Shown: positions 51,933 through 64,000 of the stretch, piece after piece
Layout: each line of letters starts with the position of its first letter
How positions within the stretch are numbered: the stretch's first letter is position 1
DNA from: Blakeslea trispora
Taxonomy: Eukaryota > Mucoromycota > Mucoromycetes > Mucorales > Choanephoraceae
Reading direction: 5' to 3'
NCBI GenBank assembly: GCA_025331445.1
Contig: JAIWNE010000052.1
Coordinates: 62,001 to 126,000, forward strand
DNA: 64,000 nt
Made by a program: the position numbers and the translations under genes
The notes under the pieces: model-generated
Seen by the model: only the letters and a program-made list of their open reading frames with translations
Told to the model about the DNA's origin: nothing
Database searches by the model: none

Positions 51933-54212
51933 ATGAGAGACCAGAGCAACATAGGCACTTCATCCAAAGTAACAAAAGACAAAGACAATCTCTGTCTGGA
52001 ATGTGGCCAACTGAAAACATTAGAAACACCATCAGTATATTCACACGATAACATTTCTCACCAACACCATTCATTAGACGAGTCTTCCTCCAGCACATTT
52101 GAGGATGCTGCTTATTTTCAGACAGATGTGTCTGATATAGAAGAATGTGAATCAATTCATACTATCATAGAAGATTCGTCAGGAACTAACAGCAAAGTAA
52201 AAGATACCAAGTTTGTCGAAAAGGGAAACATAGCAATCCTATGCAGTAAGGCTCAACACAGATCCGTTCCACATGAAGTCAAAGAGTCCAATAACAACTC
52301 TGATTACGAGCTCAAGACATATCCCATCGCATGGCTACTGTTGTTTTGTATAGTGGCTATCCGAGCAGCAGTTGCAATCTTCTCAAACACATTTAGTCCT
52401 ATTCCTTCTGTCACAGCCGAGTTTTTGGGAATCTCCTTGTCAAGCATTAACTGGCTATACAATATACAAGCTATTTGTTATATCGTCGCTAGTTGCTTTA
52501 CTAGTTATTTGTATCAGAAGCTAGGTGTCAAATGGTCGGTATGTATTGGATCAACGAGTCAATATATTTATACATGCTTTTTTTTTATAAACGTACTACA
52601 GAATGTTTAATCTTTTTGCTTTTTATTCAAAATACAGTTGCTTCTTTCAGGAATTATTTTAGCATCAGGTTGTTGGATTAGATGGGTTGCAGTAAAGCTA
52701 AGTCCTCCTTCTTTTGCTATCATGATGATTGGTCAGTCTATTGCATCTCTCAGTTCTCCAATAAGCTTGAACATCATGACAATGGTATGTATTTGGTTAA
52801 CGAATCTTGTTCATTTGTTTTGGCTCTATCTATGACTCTGTCTAATAGTATGGTTTGGACTAGTTTTCGATTTTATGGTTTACAGACAATCTCAGAGCCA
52901 CTGCTGGCATGTTTATCGGTAAGTTCAAAAATACTCAAAGATGCTAGTTTGAAAAAGCCAGGAAAAATACTTAGACCTTGAAACATTTCAAATTGTTTTA
53001 GTTTCTAACTATGGTGCTATTATTGCCATGTTCCTTATGCCTGCCATTGCAACTGGCAAAGAAAAAATCGAGTTGACGGTAACGCATGCTAAAAGAACCT
53101 GAAGAAGGTTTTAAAAAATACTAACATTGTCACTTTAGATCATTGTGGTTGCATGTATTGCTACTGCCGCAACTGTACCATTTGTGTTTTTTCCTACAAA
53201 GCCTCCAACACCTGCTTCATATCCTATAGACAAAAAAAAATCTGAACCTGAGCTTTCACTGACACAGGGAGCACTAATGCTGTTAAGAAACTATCATTTT
53301 GTGATATTGTGTATTGTAAATGGTTTGAATATTGGCTTATCGATTGCCTGGAATGGTATCATGAATCAAGCTATTAAGCCTTATGGATATACTGACAGCC
53401 AAATTGGTACCATCAATGCTATTGGTGTCGTGGGTGGTACTTTGGGATGTTGTAAGCTAACTCGTAGTAATTCAGATAAATCAGTGATTGTGTTAACCAA
53501 ATGATTTAAATCATTTTGCTTTTCTTCAGTAATGGCTGGTCCAATTCTTGATAGAACAAAACAACACAAGATGCTTCTGAAAGTGATGGCACCTCTTATG
53601 TTTAGTACTTATGTTGCTTTTGTATTCTTGGGTAAGTTCCAGATAGACGTATTAGAAGAATCTTAGAAATAACCATGTAATGAATTGTTATAACATAGTC
53701 AAGGAAAAATCGTTTGCTGCCATTTTATATACAAACATGCTGAGTCAATTTTTCCTCAGTTTTATGGTACCAGTTTGTGTAGAACTTGGAGTAGAAGGTA
53801 GACTATCGAATGGTTACAATTAGTTCAATAATCTGATGAAGACCTTTATCTTATAGTATCATATCCAGTAGCAGACTCACTGTGTACTTCGATCATCTGG
53901 CAGTTCTGTCAGCTAGTTGGTTTTATCCTTGGTCTTGTTATGGATAGATTCCGGGATGAAAACGGGTTTCCTAAAAACAACATGTATAAAGGATTAATAT
54001 TCCAGGCTGTTGTTGCTGGTATATGTCTTGTTTTTGCTGTTATGTTTAACGGTCCCATGGCTAGAACTGAGGCAATGAAACAGCAGCAGCTCAAGCACTC
54101 CAAAACAAAAAGTGAAGGTACTCATTTCCAAAACAATTCGGCCGAGACTCTGCTTGAAAGCGCAAACCATGTATCCAGCAAAAGAAATGCCAAAAACGAT
54201 AATAATGTATAA
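51933..54212 (+). CDS. MFS transporter, FLVCR-like
   Basis: About eight exons. A long hydrophilic N-terminus (about 130 residues, Ser/Asp/Glu-rich) precedes 12 hydrophobic segments. The first reads WLLLFCIVAIRAAVAIFS, with FSPIPSVTAEFLGISLSSIN and WLYNIQAICYIVASCF. Choosing acceptor GGACTAG near 52861 joins MTM to FSILWFTDNLRATAGMFIVS, which has the S-x-L-WF-x-N-x-RATA signature of FLVCR proteins. NGIMNQAIKPYGYTDSQIG and MAGPILDRTKQHKMLLK in the second half also fit. FLVCR-family members move heme or choline; the substrate here cannot be inferred. The C-terminus is hydrophilic and Lys/Gln-rich. Splice phases are all consistent. Confidence 0.85.
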
Positions 54213-54786
54213 ACTTTTTATTTTCTCAATTTCATTTCACACCTCTTCCTTCTTTGTACACACTGATCTTTTGAAGCTTTTATTTAATACATATTTTTTG
54301 AAATAAATTTCAAAGGTGGATTTTACCTATAAACATTATAAAAGACAAAAGAGCAGTGGTATGGGGCATACAGCAAGAAGATAAAACTTTGATAAAAATC
54401 GGTTGAAAAAAGCTCTTACTAAGATCCATTCATCGGATGATCCTGTCTTTTTAGATACGAAGAATCCTGGTTGCTACGGATGAGTTATCCATGGCTGAGA
54501 GTAAAATGGTGCGACTTGTTTAACAAATGAACAGGCTTGACAGAGACTAAATGTTTTAAATGTTTTGGATCAAGTATAGTCTAAGACGGATCTTCAAAAG
54601 ACTAGGTGATACACATGCATATTATTATTATTTTTCGGTGCATGTTCGAGAATGTTTGTAAATTGGCAGATGTGTGATTTAAAGCCGGTAAACTGAGAAT
54701 GTATGCTGTAACAAATGTTAGATCTGTTTCTCTCCCAGATAGAAAATAGAAATACAGTGTGCTTAGATCTCTAAACCTCTTGCAGA
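54213..54786. other. Intergenic, no gene seen
   Basis: AT-rich region between the MFS transporter and the GH47 gene. It contains an ATTATTATTATT run near 54620. No coding stretch is supported. Confidence 0.55.
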
Positions 54787-57019
<2,233 letters not shown>

Positions 57020-57085
57020 TAAACAAACAATATAATAAAAGCAAAAAGAAAAGAAATGAAAAGAGACCAAAAGGTTTTATTGTTA

Positions 57086-59459
57086 TTACTTTTTTCCATG
57101 GACTTTGAATGTACCATTTGGTAGCACTTCACCAAGATAGCCAGTTGCAAACCAGCCATCGCCATCAACTACTTCAGAAGTAATTGAGTCGTCATCATAA
57201 TATCCAGCAAACACATTGTTTCCACGAACCCAGATTTCACCACGAGGATTAGGCTTATCCTCAGCAGTAAATGAGTGCTCAGGAGAATCGACAAGCTTGA
57301 TTTCATTTGAAGGCAAAGGCGCTCCCTTGGCCTGAGGATCAGCATTGTAGTCATAAAACATAGATGCAATGATGGATGAAGAAGTTTCTGGCATGTTGAA
57401 CGTTTGAAGCACTTGGACACTAAGCACAATTCTTAGAAACATAGCCAGCTCGGCATCTTCATTGTTGTCTATGCATGTATAAAGTTAGCAGTCCTTCTTT
57501 CTTTTTTGATACCTATACACTTGCCATTTTCGACGTAAATCAATCTCAAGCGACCACCAAACAGAGTTTGTCGAATTGATCTAAACACCAACATATCATA
57601 TCTACAGTCGTTTACTAGACGGCTTTCCTCGAGGTAGGCTTTCTTCGTGTCATAACCACGCTTGAACAAAAACGATTTTCCATAACGAGAGTTGATCAAG
57701 TCCTTCACTTGATGTAAAAAGGCTGAGCCACTGTTTTCATTCAAAAAAAAAGGAGGAGTCAGGACTACTTGTTGCTCTTTTTAGGAACTCAACATGATGA
57801 AGAAAGCATACTTGCCTTGCGAGAATAGTAGGTTTGGCTTTGGCAATCTGAGCAAGAGAAGCAGTGATGTCGATACCGTTGTGTTGATTTATATGATCAC
57901 CAAAAGCAATTGATCCTCCCGAAAAACTAACTACACCAACCAGTACTTGGCCAAAAACATTATCTAATGTTTGTCATAGTCGTTAAGAGATAGAAAAAAC
58001 TTTGTTTTTGTTGTTATCATGCTCACCAATAGGTAAATTCAAAAGTAAACGATCCTTTGCCGTAACCTTCTGGTGAGGAGGAACAACCATGAGATATGAA
58101 GCTACATGCTACATATTAACAAACTGTCTATTGTCTTTTTCTTCTTCTTTTGACTATCAGTGGTATAATTTGACTTACAGATAATAGATAACAGATTCTT
58201 TTGAGATGTAGAAAAAAAAGTTAGATTCTTCTTTTTTCTTCTTCATAATTTAAAAAATTGAAACATACCTTGTGAGTCAACACAGTACCAAGCTTGGATT
58301 CCTAGAGGAAACAAACATTCAAGTCAGTATATTTGTAGATCTATACTGTCTTATCCTAGACTGACTTCTCCATCGGATGAACAAAAGTAGATACTGGCAA
58401 TATCGTTGGCATCTATTGATTCGAAATAAACATCCCTCATTTTCTTGCTTCTAACTATCAATTCATCTTACCAACTGTGACAGAATCATATGTAGCCAAT
58501 CGACCTTCATCTTTCAACTGGTCAAAGTCAACTACCTCTAGTCCGAGGTTGTTGGCTAATTTCTTTTGATCTACTGATACTTCACCCAACACAACAATTT
58601 TTTTCAAAGATGAATTCTTGGCAAGCGACAAGATACGGTCAAGGCTATCTGAGTCAACTATCAGGAATCTCAACAATGCCTTTCCAATGACATGTGATAT
58701 GTGAGAGGAAGTCGCAGAAGAGGAGATAGGAACAGTGACTAGTCCATTGCTATGACAGGCTTATATAACAGTTTGAGTATATTATTTTCTAAGAGAATGA
58801 CAGTGTAGCTTACCGATGCTTGTGAGAGTAGTATCTAAGTAATCGAAAGACATTAATGAAATTGAACCAAGAGCTTACTTTTGTTCCACTTACAAATAGA
58901 GTTTTTAGCATAAATGCCAACAAATGAGTTTTGATTTCCAGCTTTAGGTTCCAACTGACCAAAAGCGCGAAGTCCTTGATAGACAAGAGGAATTTGTCTG
59001 CCAACATCAGCTATTGTTGAAATATAGATAATTTAGTCCTTATTCGAAAGTGTAGGTTGAAAAAGTGTCTACCATAAGTCAACTAAAAGAAAAGAAATAA
59101 ATAAACAGATAACAATAAAAAAGATATCAAAATCAAGATATACTTACATACTTTGAGTTTTCTTGAGCCAAAAACTCACAAGAAGTATGCTTCTCGAGCC
59201 CCCCAGCCTTATAAAGGTCAGAAAGAGTACGAATGTTCCTATCAAAAGTAGAGCAGAGAGCTGTGCCAATAGGATACATTCTGGAGCGATAAACAGCACT
59301 TTCTTCGGGGTGACGAAGACGCGAGACATCCGATTGAGTATTGAGTAACAGAGGATGAATGTCAGGAGATTTAGAGTTGCGGACTGACAAGAGTGCTGCT
59401 GCTCCAACAATGGAAGTAATCAACGCATAACTCAATGTATCGAGTTCGAAATTCATCAT
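57086..59459 (-). CDS. Degenerate long-chain acyl-CoA synthetase-like protein (probable pseudoenzyme)
   Basis: About ten minus-strand exons. The N-terminus has a membrane anchor (LSYALITSIVGAAALLSV). Text then follows the ACSL order: YADVGRQIPLVYQGLRAFG, SFVGIYAKN, ACHSNGLVTVPISSSATSS, LRFLIVDSDSLDRILSLAKN, VDFDQLKDEGRLA. Key adenylation motifs are altered. The phosphate loop, normally Y-TSGTTG-x-PKG, reads FCSSDGEESKLGTVLTHK. The YGxTE motif reads FNMPETSSS. The TGD motif reads TGYLG. The protein then stops after KVHGKK, lacking the whole C-terminal lid domain with its catalytic Lys. Yet all splice sites and the frame are intact, so it looks like a maintained non-catalytic paralogue rather than a random pseudogene. 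Intron 57731-57815 is GC-AG. It ends 66 bp from the GH47 stop (convergent). Confidence 0.82.
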
Positions 59460-59807
59460 TCTTGTGTATGTAGGAAAAGAAAAGAAACTGTAAAAAGGCC
59501 TATCCCTAAATTTGCATCTATATGTGACACAGACTTTATTCATAGTCGGTGCTTGTGCTGTCTTTTTACATTGGAATATCAAATATTCCATAAGGTGTAA
59601 CTTTATTGTACAAAGAAAACAAGAAGAGAGGGGTGGTGATGAATGCTGTAATAAATAACTTTTTTTTGTTGTTGCTGGAAAAGGGAGAGCGCTGAAATAG
59701 GAAGAAAAACGAGTTGGTATATGTGTATATAATATGTATATGAAAATTATCAACTATGTACAAAGTATCAGATAGTCTTTTCTTCTTTTTGATTTTAGGG
59801 GAAGGTG
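59460..59807. other. Intergenic between ACSL-like gene start and DUF8032-like gene stop
   Basis: A 348-bp region upstream of the ACSL-like gene (-) and downstream of the next minus-strand gene. No gene is supported. It should contain the ACSL-like promoter. Confidence 0.55.
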
Positions 59808-61843
59808 TTAAATATGAAACAGTTGACTCATAAGAGGATCTATTGAATGATCATCTTCAGTCTTGATGTAATCGTTCTGTTCAAAATCAACATTAACAGA
59901 AGGCAACTGAACAGGTTCTGCGTAAAGACCAAACATAGATGACTCTTTAAAAAAGACGTCATCTACTTGCTCTGTCTTGAAGTAGGGTGAATGAGAGCCA
60001 GTGCTGCTGCTGCTGCTGCTAATGCTACAACGAGACGGTTTCATATCATGATCATCCATGCATAGAGGATGCTGTGGTTCTGTTAGAGTGACATTGTCAG
60101 GATTAGCACCTGAAAGCATAAGATCATTGATGGGTTCACCAGGAGAGAGTAGGCATGAGGAGTCTGATGCAGAGGGAGAGCGACAGATGTCATTGTTCTT
60201 GTTGGAAGGAGAAAAGCAATTATGAAAATCAATTGTGTCTGCTGCGCTACTGTAGAATGATTCATTATCTTCATTGCCTGCGTTTGATTCAGAGGCTGCA
60301 AGCGCAGCAATCGTGAGGGGAGTGGATGGGGCATTCACACCTAAAACACTAGTGTCAATTGAAAGACCAGTAGGGACATTAGGTGCACGTAAAGAGTTTC
60401 GGCGAGTCTTTAACTCTGGCAAGAACTTTGTGCGATAGACATCAAGAACGCGTTGAAGTAAGTTTTTTCGGTTGGCAAGCTGTTTGGGGTTTAACCATGC
60501 TAGTTTCCAAGCAAGTTCGTTGCATTTGGCTTCTTCGATCTGACGCTGAGAAGCAAAAGGGGACTTTGTGTTAATTTCCATAGCTCGGGGATAGACGCAG
60601 TTTGCTTTACGGAACTCTTGATCGATTGAATCCAAGGATACTGAATTGACGTTAATGCGGATGCGGCATTTAGCGCCGCCAGCACCATCATCAATAGAAA
60701 CTGTCTTTGGTAAATCGCTCTTTGTAATGGTTTGAGGAGGAGTTTGATCTGCTTTTTCGGTTTTGGTTAATTTGGTAGGATGCTCTGTCTCTTCGCAGTT
60801 AGCTTCATCCAGTTCTCGCTGCTGCTTGCGTTTGCGTAGTGTGCCTTTCAGTAGTTTTTCTTGACGAGCAACACGACGTGAACGCATGCTAGGATAACGA
60901 TTACGATAAGAGTCAACAGCGCGTTGGATCAAACCACGTTTGCCAGCAATTTCTTCTGTGTTTAAATAAGCAAGTTTCCAACCCAATGTATTACATTCAG
61001 TTTCATATGCCCAACGATTTCCTTTGTATTCTTCGCGAGGCAAGTTGGCACGAGGATAGACCTAATTTTTTTTCACACAACAAAAAAAAATTAGCATGCA
61101 TATTCATCTTTTTTTTTTCTTAAAGAAAACTTACGCAGTTATCGCTCTTAAATTTCTCATCTAACAAACTTAAATCAACTTTATCAACGTCTGTACGAAT
61201 AGAATATCTGCGCAAGACACGGTGATGGGAATAGACAAAACTAACCCATTCAATGCCATCTCGAATTTCAGTTCGAAGTTCATGGTTAGGAACAACGGAA
61301 CCTCCACAAGACCCGGATGGGCTGCTCTTGTTATCAGAAGCAACGCTATTTGATTTAGTAGTGCTCGTTGGACTACAATTTGTTGGTGATGAAGATTTAT
61401 CGGAGGCTACTCCGGTGCTTGCTGGTGGCTTAGCGTGATTTGTTTTTAAGTTTGAAGTGGATGGATTGACACTTGTTATGCTGTCAGCAAGTGCTTTTGC
61501 TATCTGTGCTGCAACAATGGTCCAGTCGTGATGTAAAGTAGAAGGACTAGCGGTCTGTGTAATAGGGATAGGAGTAGCTGGATTGTAAAACAAAAAAATA
61601 GCATATCCAGAAATTTTTAGTTTTCAAACTGACATTGAGCTTTTTTTTTCTCTTGATTGGTTATTTACCAAGCTGGTGTGGAGATGATTGTTTCTTTTCT
61701 TTGATTTTCAACAAAGTCTTTTCGATTTCTTCCAACTGTGTTGATGTTAGTGCTTCTAATAACAGTTCGGACTTTTCGGTTGGATGAAGTAAATCGTTAA
61801 CAGACAGCTGAAGGTGTGAATTGGGCGAAGATAATTCTGACAT
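59808..61843 (-). CDS. Protein with two tandem DUF8032-like domains, putative transcription regulator
   Basis: Exons 61843-61669, 61577-61135 and 61061-59808 encode about 623 residues. Two copies of one module are visible. The first reads FKSDNC-VYPRANLPREEY with ETECNTLGWKLAYLNTEEIA and KRGLIQRAVDSYRNRYP. The second reads FRKANCVYPRAMEINTKSPF, EAKCNELAWKLAWLNPKQLA and RKNLLQRVLDVYRTKFLP. Each is preceded by a YSIRTDVDKVDLSLLDEKF / CRIRINVNSVSLDSIDQEF stretch. This is the fungal DUF8032-type domain, sometimes linked to transcriptional regulators. Flanks are Ser/Pro/Asp-rich and disordered, with a poly-Ser from AGC repeats at about 60003-60017 and a basic RKRKQQR. The start is ATG 61843 (in-frame TTG codons lie above). 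Intron splicing joins DNC to VYPRA exactly. Nuclear location is an inference. Confidence 0.85.
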
Positions 61844-64000
61844 TTCAATCAACAGTCTATTATCCTCTTTTTTTCTTTTTTCTTAAAGGTTATAAACGCA
61901 GTGATTGAAAAGGAAGATATTTTTGGTTAGATCGAGAAAAGCAATTAAAAAAGAAGAATAATTAAAAGGAATGTGTTATTAAGATACAAATTCAAGTAGT
62001 GTAAGAATAAGTAAAAGAGAAACAATAGTTATTAAATGGAACGCACAGCATTTTATATAAGGCTTTTTCATAAAAAAAAATAGTGGAGATGAAAAATTTT
62101 CATCCATTTTGAAAGGCCGATACAAAAAGTTTTCTTTCTTACTTGAATCCTTTCAAGATACTTTGAGTAAAAAATTTCGATTTCAGATCTACTTCTTCAA
62201 TGGCTTTTGTATTAGCTTCACACACAATTATGCTTATCAAGATCAGTCTAACTTTTCAATCATTGGAGCAAAAGAAAGCAACAATAGCATTGATTTTAGA
62301 CAGTTTTTATTATCTCGTTTTGATCAATTGCATGAACGTAATTGTTACACACTTTCCTTATTTTTCTGATATCTCATTAGCTTCTTGAGACTTGATAGAT
62401 ATCCCATTCATTTTTGAACAAAAGAGAGAAACAACAACACGATTGGATGTTGAAGGAAGAACTCTAGTTTTCTGAAAAACCTCCCCTTTTTGGCAATGCT
62501 TTAGCTTGAATTATGTAGACAGCTTGTTTCTTCTTGTAGTTCTCTCAAGAGTGCAATTCACATTATATTCATCCAAAAGCACAATTTTCGACTTGGTTTA
62601 ATTTGAAAAGAGATGATTGAGCCTGTCGTGTCGAAAAGAAACGAAATTTATAGTTTCTTTTAAAGGATCACCATTATCTGGAAGTGCCTTAATTCCAGTG
62701 CCGCTTTGGAAGGTCACTTTCTAGTTACACAGTCATCTCTTTTTATTGGATCAGCTTGAAGCATTTGATGTCTTGTTGCTCTTTTTCTATTTAGACAAAC
62801 AATCTCGGCTCCTTTGTTTATAAGAAAATAAGCAACTTTATATAAATTAACCATTCCTATTGATCGTTCATGGATGATGAATATTTCCAATTCTAACTGT
62901 TTTGTTTCAAAATCAAACATACATTCAGACTATTTTTTTAACCTTTTCTTTTATACGAGACATAGCCTATTAAGTTGGCCCAAGGCAGAGGCGATTCAGA
63001 GGACAATACCTTCTTATTCCTTTTATTCTTTTATTTTTTAAATGCTTAGATTATTTAATATGAATCGTTTTTGGGCTTTTGCTTAGACAAATCAACAATC
63101 ACCTTGTATTCAAAAGAAAGAAAGGAAGCAGAAAGGGTGATGACAATACAAAATCAAAATCTAAGAAGTAAGATCTTCAGAGACAAGTAACCCAAATAGA
63201 AATAATTCCCTATCGCCTGATTGGAGATGTTTCTCTAACAAAAAAAGAACAACAGCATTGTTTCAAAGTCATTATGGTCGAGAGTACATCATTTCCAGAA
63301 ATAACTGCACTCTGAGAGAAAAATATTGCACACAGAAAAACTTTATATTGCGTAGCAAACATATTTAGATGGCACTACCACAAAATAAAAACTGTACGCT
63401 CAAAGAACAGAGGTTGCGTACTTCCTTAAAGCAGATTGCACATACTTGGAACTACAACAAACGAGCATCAGGTTTATTCACGACGGAAAAGTCATTGCTT
63501 TTGATGAGCTAGTTGAGATGAATGTTGATAGCGAGCAGTTTCCGCTCGATGATGCTGGTGACTTCAATACCTAGGTAGACTTGAAGCAACTTGAAAGGTT
63601 AGAAAAGATGGAGGCTTCCAGAGCAATTGTGCTTTCATCAATGTGTCAACCTTTCAAGTTAGTTTAGGTTGTGCTATGGCTTGGTCTGCCAAGGGAGCTC
63701 GAGCAATTGTTGTTTTACAAAAGACGAGAGCTAGGACAATAACTATTTTGGAAGCAACATCCTCACAGAGATATTATTTATATTTAGAGATTAGCATGCT
63801 TTATCGTGACTGACTGGTTGTCAAAGGATGGTCAATTTGTCTACTCGTAAGTTGCACGCATCGGTAGCAAAAGAGAAAAGCGACGATCTTTGTGGATTGT
63901 CAAGCAAGGTCATTGGGGCGAATATAAAAGTTACTGTGCATGTCACTAAAAAACAAAAGACAAAAACATATAGCCCTTTTTTTTTTTATAAATGAAACCT
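61844..64000. other. Intergenic with decayed coding fragments to window end
   Basis: No intact gene. Minus-strand pieces at about 62920-62714 (a 68-codon open stretch) and about 62720-62610 (KVTFQSGTGIKALPDNGDPL) read like one decayed protein. Plus-strand pieces at 62109-62369 and around 63500-63660 (FDELVEMNVDSEQFPLDDAG) are also protein-like but short. A/T runs and GAAA repeats fill the rest. No family is recognised. Confidence 0.45.

Noticed and set aside
52785..52860. Stop codon within the MFS transporter after MTM
   Set aside because: The first AG acceptor gives a stop, but the next one (GGACTAG) gives FSILWFTDNLRATAG, the family signature. So it is alternative acceptor choice, not a broken gene.

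Overview
The window looks like nuclear DNA of a Mucoromycota (Mucorales-type) mould. The genes are split by many 45-90 nt GT-AG introns, the DNA is AT-rich, and intergenic A/T and purine runs are frequent. Housekeeping genes have fungal architecture: a KRE2-type mannosyltransferase, a PRPP synthetase with a long non-homologous insert, and a protein with two DUF8032-like blocks. Gene models were built by hand from reading frames and splice sites, so short exons and N-termini are the weakest parts.

Layout. 0.8-4.7 kb: multi-exon KH-domain RNA-binding protein (-). 4.7-7.9 kb: low-complexity DNA and a decayed gene. 7.9-8.4 kb: dithiol glutaredoxin (+). 10.3-12.7 kb: small membrane protein (+), 64-residue single-pass protein (-), and HAT1 histone acetyltransferase (+) divergent from it. 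14.1-16.9 kb: WRAP53/TCAB1-like WD40 protein (+) convergent with ribose-phosphate pyrophosphokinase (-). 17.6-19.9 kb: GT15 mannosyltransferase (+) and a Sec14/CRAL-TRIO lipid-transfer protein (-), whose stop codons overlap.

19.9-41.6 kb is an accessory, repeat-built island. It holds a dead LINE whose 3' 685 bp also occurs inverted against the SEC14-like gene; a 162-bp retroposed insert with a 15-bp target duplication; an unrecognised Cys-rich ORF; a 217-bp dimeric repeat carrying UUCG-type hairpins; and a 13.4-kb palindromic structure. That structure has two nearly identical 3.1-kb arms, each with one copy of an unfamiliar six-exon gene. The arms flank a Tc1/mariner-like transposase gene with an unusually long D-E spacing. 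One arm carries a TA-flanked MITE. The other is interrupted by a nearly intact LINE (UAAUG-coupled ORF1/ORF2) inserted in the transposon's terminal inverted repeat.

41.6-62 kb is ordinary gene space: TFIIIC B-box-binding subunit (+), Ariadne-type RBR ubiquitin ligase (+), FLVCR-like MFS transporter (+), GH47 alpha-mannosidase (+), a degenerate acyl-CoA-synthetase-like protein (-) and the DUF8032-like regulator (-). The final 2 kb holds only decayed coding fragments.

The host genes do not form a single pathway. GT15 and GH47 both act on secretory-pathway glycans, HAT1 and TFIIIC are nuclear, and PRS supplies PRPP. The most unusual content is the palindromic island, the acyl-CoA synthetase pseudoenzyme, and a local excess of GC-AG introns.
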